64,000 bases of DNA from Rhodalgimonas zhirmunskyi (GTDB lineage: Bacteria > Pseudomonadota > Alphaproteobacteria > Rhodobacterales > Rhodobacteraceae). The stretch's first letter is position 1, and each line of letters begins with the position of its first letter. Shown one piece after another: positions 61,318 to 64,000 of the stretch. The notes beneath the pieces were generated by a model. It had not been told where the DNA came from, did no database searches, and saw nothing but the letters and a program-made list of their open reading frames with translations. Where the stretch lies: positions 62,001 through 126,000 of the forward strand of contig JANFFA010000002.1 in assembly GCA_030848925.1 (NCBI GenBank), in the 5' to 3' direction. Made by a program: the position numbers and the translations under genes.

Positions 61318-61929
61318 ATGCAGATCGAAGACCTTGACGCTCTCGCGATACGGCCGACAAAGTGGCCGCCCGATATGGGCGGCTACGCTACTTTTACCGA
61401 ACATGTTGCTTGCGCTGCGGATACCGCCGACGCGCTGATGGGCGAGGCGGACTTCGACCGGGCCGCCACCATGGCGTGGTTCGCTGCGGGCTACCTCCTA
61501 TCGCTCACCCACGCGCTTTCGGGTAAAGACCTGCCGGACTACGCCACCATCAATCGCCCCGCCTCCGCCCCCAAAGCAGACGACGGGGCAATACTTCTTG
61601 GCCTTCTGAAATGGCTCGGCCAGTTACACCGGCACGCGCACGATAATGTCGAGGTCACCGACACGAAAACGCTCGGAGGCCTGTTTTACGGGCATGCAAG
61701 CGCTACGCTCCACGGCTTTCAGTTCAGGAAGGAATACCCGATCTTCAATCATGATGGTGCCCTCATCCGACCCAAGCGCGAGGACATCGTCCAGACACTC
61801 CCCGAAGACGACGTGAAAACCCGGAGCCTCGCGGCCCGCGACCACATCCTCGGCCCGGCCCTCTGGTTGGGCAAACGGCACAGTTTGGGCCAAGTCACCC
61901 GCATTCCCAAGGTAAGCAAACGCCACTGA
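61318..61929 (+). CDS. Unrecognised protein between dnaA and dnaN
   Basis: A 203-residue soluble protein starting 16 bases after the dnaA stop, probably co-transcribed. It has a helical N-terminal part (about 25-70; ATMAWFAAGYLLSLTHALSG) and a middle with His/Asp (LGQLHRHAHDNVEVTDTKTL), then a basic C-terminus. I recognise no family. dnaA and dnaN are usually neighbours, so this is an insertion of an additional gene in that pair. The His-rich motif could bind metal, but that is only a guess. Confidence 0.72.
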   Translation: MQIEDLDALAIRPTKWPPDMGGYATFTEHVACAADTADALMGEADFDRAATMAWFAAGYLLSLTHALSGKDLPDYATINRPASAPKADDGAILLGLLKWLGQLHRHAHDNVEVTDTKTLGGLFYGHASATLHGFQFRKEYPIFNHDGALIRPKREDIVQTLPEDDVKTRSLAARDHILGPALWLGKRHSLGQVTRIPKVSKRH

Positions 61930-62065
61930 AGTGTCCGAAATCGCACCACTACACCCGAGTTGTCTTGACGACGCCCACGATACACCCGAAAACTCCAAAA
62001 AACTTGCACCGGCAGCGGAAACCGCTAGGGTTTCCCTCCCGGCCGATCGGACACGGAGTGACGGT

Positions 62066-63184
62066 ATGAAATTCAGCATCGAACGCGGCGTATTGCTCAA
62101 GGCCGTCGCCCAGGCGCAATCGGTCGTAGAACGCCGCAACACGATCCCGATCCTGGCCAATGTCTTGATCGAGGCGGACGGGTCGGATGTCATGTTCCGC
62201 GCTACCGATCTCGACATCGAAGTCGTCGATAAGGCCCCGGCTCAGGTCGAACGCGCCGGCGCGACCACAGTCTCGGCCGTCACCCTTCACGAAATCGTCC
62301 GCAAGCTGCCCGATGGCGCCCTCGTCACCCTCACCGATGACGGCGCCGCCGGTCGCCTCACCGTCGAGGCGGGCCGCTCCAACTTCAACCTCGCCACCCT
62401 GCCGAAAGAAGATTTCCCGGTCATGGCGAGCTCCGAATACAGCTCCAATTTCTCGGCCCCTGCCCCGGTCCTGCGCCGCCTGTTCGACAAGTCGAAATTC
62501 GCGATTTCAACCGAAGAAACCCGCTATTATCTGAACGGCGTCTACATGCACGTCGCTGATGCCGATGGCGGGCGCGTGCTGCGCTGTGTCGCCACCGATG
62601 GCCACCGCCTCGCCCGGATTGATGCCGATCTGCCCGATGGTGCTGGCGACATGCCCGGCGTGATCGTGCCCCGCAAAACCGTGGGTGAGCTGCGCAAGCT
62701 TCTCGATGACGACGACGCGCAAATCGCCGTTTCGGTATCGGAAACCAAGATCCGCTTCGCGACCCCTGCCATCACCCTCACCTCCAAGGTGATCGACGGC
62801 ACCTTTCCTGATTACACCCGCGTCATTCCGCAGGGCAACACGCGCCGCCTCGAAGTCGACGCCGCCGAATTCGCCCAGGCCGTGGATCGCGTCGCGACCG
62901 TGTCGTCGGAACGCTCTCGTGCGGTGAAGCTCTCGCTCGAAGAAGACAAGCTCACCCTCTCGGTCAATGCCCCCGACAGCGGTGCCGCCGAGGAAGAGCT
63001 TGCCGTCGCCTATGGCGATGAACGTCTCGAAATCGGCTTCAACGCCAAATACCTGTTGGAGATCGCAAGCCAGGTTGATCGCGAAAACGCCGTTTTCCTG
63101 TTCAACTCCTCCGGTGACCCGACGCTCATGCGCGAAGGCAACGACACCTCCGCTGTCTACGTCGTGATGCCGATGCGGGTGTGA
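62066..63184 (+). CDS. dnaN: DNA polymerase III sliding clamp (beta subunit)
   Basis: Clamp that tethers DNA polymerase. 372 residues from ATG 62066 with GGAG upstream. MKFSIERGVLLKAVAQAQSV with VVERRNTIPILANVLIEADG, the middle LRCVATDGHRLARIDADLPD and the C-terminal EGNDTSAVYVVMPMRV are diagnostic. Three repeated clamp domains are readable. It is followed by recF. Confidence 0.97.
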   Translation: MKFSIERGVLLKAVAQAQSVVERRNTIPILANVLIEADGSDVMFRATDLDIEVVDKAPAQVERAGATTVSAVTLHEIVRKLPDGALVTLTDDGAAGRLTVEAGRSNFNLATLPKEDFPVMASSEYSSNFSAPAPVLRRLFDKSKFAISTEETRYYLNGVYMHVADADGGRVLRCVATDGHRLARIDADLPDGAGDMPGVIVPRKTVGELRKLLDDDDAQIAVSVSETKIRFATPAITLTSKVIDGTFPDYTRVIPQGNTRRLEVDAAEFAQAVDRVATVSSERSRAVKLSLEEDKLTLSVNAPDSGAAEEELAVAYGDERLEIGFNAKYLLEIASQVDRENAVFLFNSSGDPTLMREGNDTSAVYVVMPMRV

Positions 63185-63224
63185 CGCACCCCTCGCTTCA
63201 TCTGACCAGAAATATCCCGGGGGC

Positions 63225-63243
63225 GTGGGGGCAGCGCCCCCAC
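63225..63243. repeat. G-rich palindrome between dnaN and recF
   Basis: GTGGGGGC-AGC-GCCCCCAC, a perfect 8-base stem, in an 88-base gap. It has no T-run. Similar sequences (AATATCCCGGGGG followed by a G-rich palindrome) appear to me as a familiar intergenic element of Rhodobacterales, but I cannot check the copy number. Confidence 0.6.
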
Positions 63244-63272
63244 TTCGGCCTCTCGAACATTGGCCCCCCGGC

Positions 63273-64000
63273 ATGACTCTCGCCCTTACCCAACTTACCC
63301 TTTCGCATTTCCGCTCGCACAAGCGTGCGGTGATTGATTGCGACGCACGACCCATCGCGATCTATGGCCCCAACGGCGCGGGCAAGACCAACATTCTCGA
63401 AGCGGTCTCACTGTTTTCCCCCGGGCGCGGCCTCCGTCGCGCTTCAGCACAAGACATGGCCCGACGCCCCGAGGCGCTAGGGTGGAAGATCACCGGCCTC
63501 CTGCGCTCGCTGCATCAATTCCACGAGGTCGAAATCACCTCCCCCGAAGGCGCCGCCCGGCAAGTCAGAATCGATGGCAAACCCGCCGCGCAAACTGCCC
63601 TCGCCCGGATCGCCCGTGTCACATGGCTGATCCCGTCGATGGACAGGCTCTGGATCGAAGGAGCCGAAGGCCGACGTCGGTTTCTCGACCGGATGACGCT
63701 CAGCTTCTATCCCGACCACGCCGATCTCTCGCTCGCCTATGAAAAGGCCATGCGCCAGCGCAACCAACTGCTCAAGGACATGGTTCGTGATCGCCACTGG
63801 TATACCGCCCTCGAACGGCAGATGGCCGAAGCGGGCGCTGCGATCCACGCCAACCGACGCGCCACCCTTGTGCAACTGTCCGATGCCCAGAACGCGGCAA
63901 AAACCGCATTCCCCACCGCACAGCTTACCCTGATCCAGCCCGAAGACGACCTGCCCGAAGACCCCGACATGCTCACCCGGGCCTTGGCCGACAGCCGCGC
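63273..64000 (+). CDS. recF: DNA repair/replication protein RecF (cut by window end)
   Basis: RecF is an ATPase that helps load RecA at gaps. The gene starts at ATG 63273 and continues past the window edge: about 242 residues are visible. Walker A in IAIYGPNGAGKTNILEAVSL (about 28-40), then the RecF segments GLRRASAQDMARR, WLIPSMDRLWIEGAEGRRR and FLDRMTLSFYPDHA. The order dnaA-x-dnaN-recF supports it. The frame is open to the last base. Confidence 0.95.
   Translation, partial: MTLALTQLTLSHFRSHKRAVIDCDARPIAIYGPNGAGKTNILEAVSLFSPGRGLRRASAQDMARRPEALGWKITGLLRSLHQFHEVEITSPEGAARQVRIDGKPAAQTALARIARVTWLIPSMDRLWIEGAEGRRRFLDRMTLSFYPDHADLSLAYEKAMRQRNQLLKDMVRDRHWYTALERQMAEAGAAIHANRRATLVQLSDAQNAAKTAFPTAQLTLIQPEDDLPEDPDMLTRALADSR

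Noticed and set aside
1-64000. CRISPR arrays, rRNA genes, toxin-antitoxin pairs
   Set aside because: I found no regularly spaced direct repeats, no rRNA-like sequence, and no recognisable toxin-antitoxin pair.

Overview
The window looks like a chromosomal segment of a marine-type alphaproteobacterium of the Rhodobacteraceae (Roseobacter group). The grounds are the order ubiB-ubiE-mutM-ech-rpsT-dnaA-dnaN-recF near the right end, a flagellar locus with FlbT, FlaF, MotE and DUF1217 proteins, and TTAA-N7-TTAA (CtrA-type) motifs ahead of several flagellar transcripts. The assignment comes from reading the proteins, not from a database search.

Region 1 (1-5.94 kb) is accessory DNA ending at the 3' end of a tRNA-Arg(CCT) gene. 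It carries a lipoprotein and two small secreted proteins in visibly AT-richer DNA, a decayed IS3-family element, and a compact plasmid-type module read leftward: a replication-initiator-like protein, MobC and a ColE1/MbeA-type relaxase. Two further mobilization genes (MbeB-like and MbeD-like) lie wholly inside the relaxase gene in another reading frame. This is most likely an integrated mobilizable plasmid or element; no integrase lies in the window.

Region 2 (6.1-48.5 kb) starts with a LacI-type regulator and then holds a very large flagellar locus in several divergent blocks: motB; flgE-flgK-flgL-flgI; fliF-fliH-fliN-fliP (minus); fliL-orf121-motE-motA-orf810-slt-flhA-fliR-flhB-fliJ-like (plus); flgB-flgC-fliE-fliQ-flgF-flgG-flgA-flgH-fliL2 (minus); fliI; flagellin-flaF-flbT-DUF1217 (minus); flgN-like and flgJ-like (minus); fliK-flgD. 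Together they encode the rod, hook, rings, export gate and ATPase, stator and filament. No fliG or fliM is recognisable. The locus is interrupted by a DUF1285 gene plus a MoxR-DUF58-DUF4159-membrane protein operon (13.2-20.6 kb), and by a decayed IS3 transposase (40.6-41.1 kb).

Region 3 (48.5-53.1 kb) holds a hairpin-rich non-coding stretch, a YjbE/GfcA-like mini-protein, and a leftward exopolysaccharide operon (YjbH, YjbF, UDP-glucuronate 4-epimerase-like).

Region 4 (53.2-64 kb) is the conserved replication and housekeeping block: ubiB and ubiE (ubiquinone synthesis), mutM (base-excision repair), an enoyl-CoA hydratase, rpsT, dnaA, dnaN and the start of recF. Unrecognised genes sit between ech and rpsT (an XRE-type regulator and a 223-residue protein whose 3' ends overlap) and between dnaA and dnaN (203 residues).
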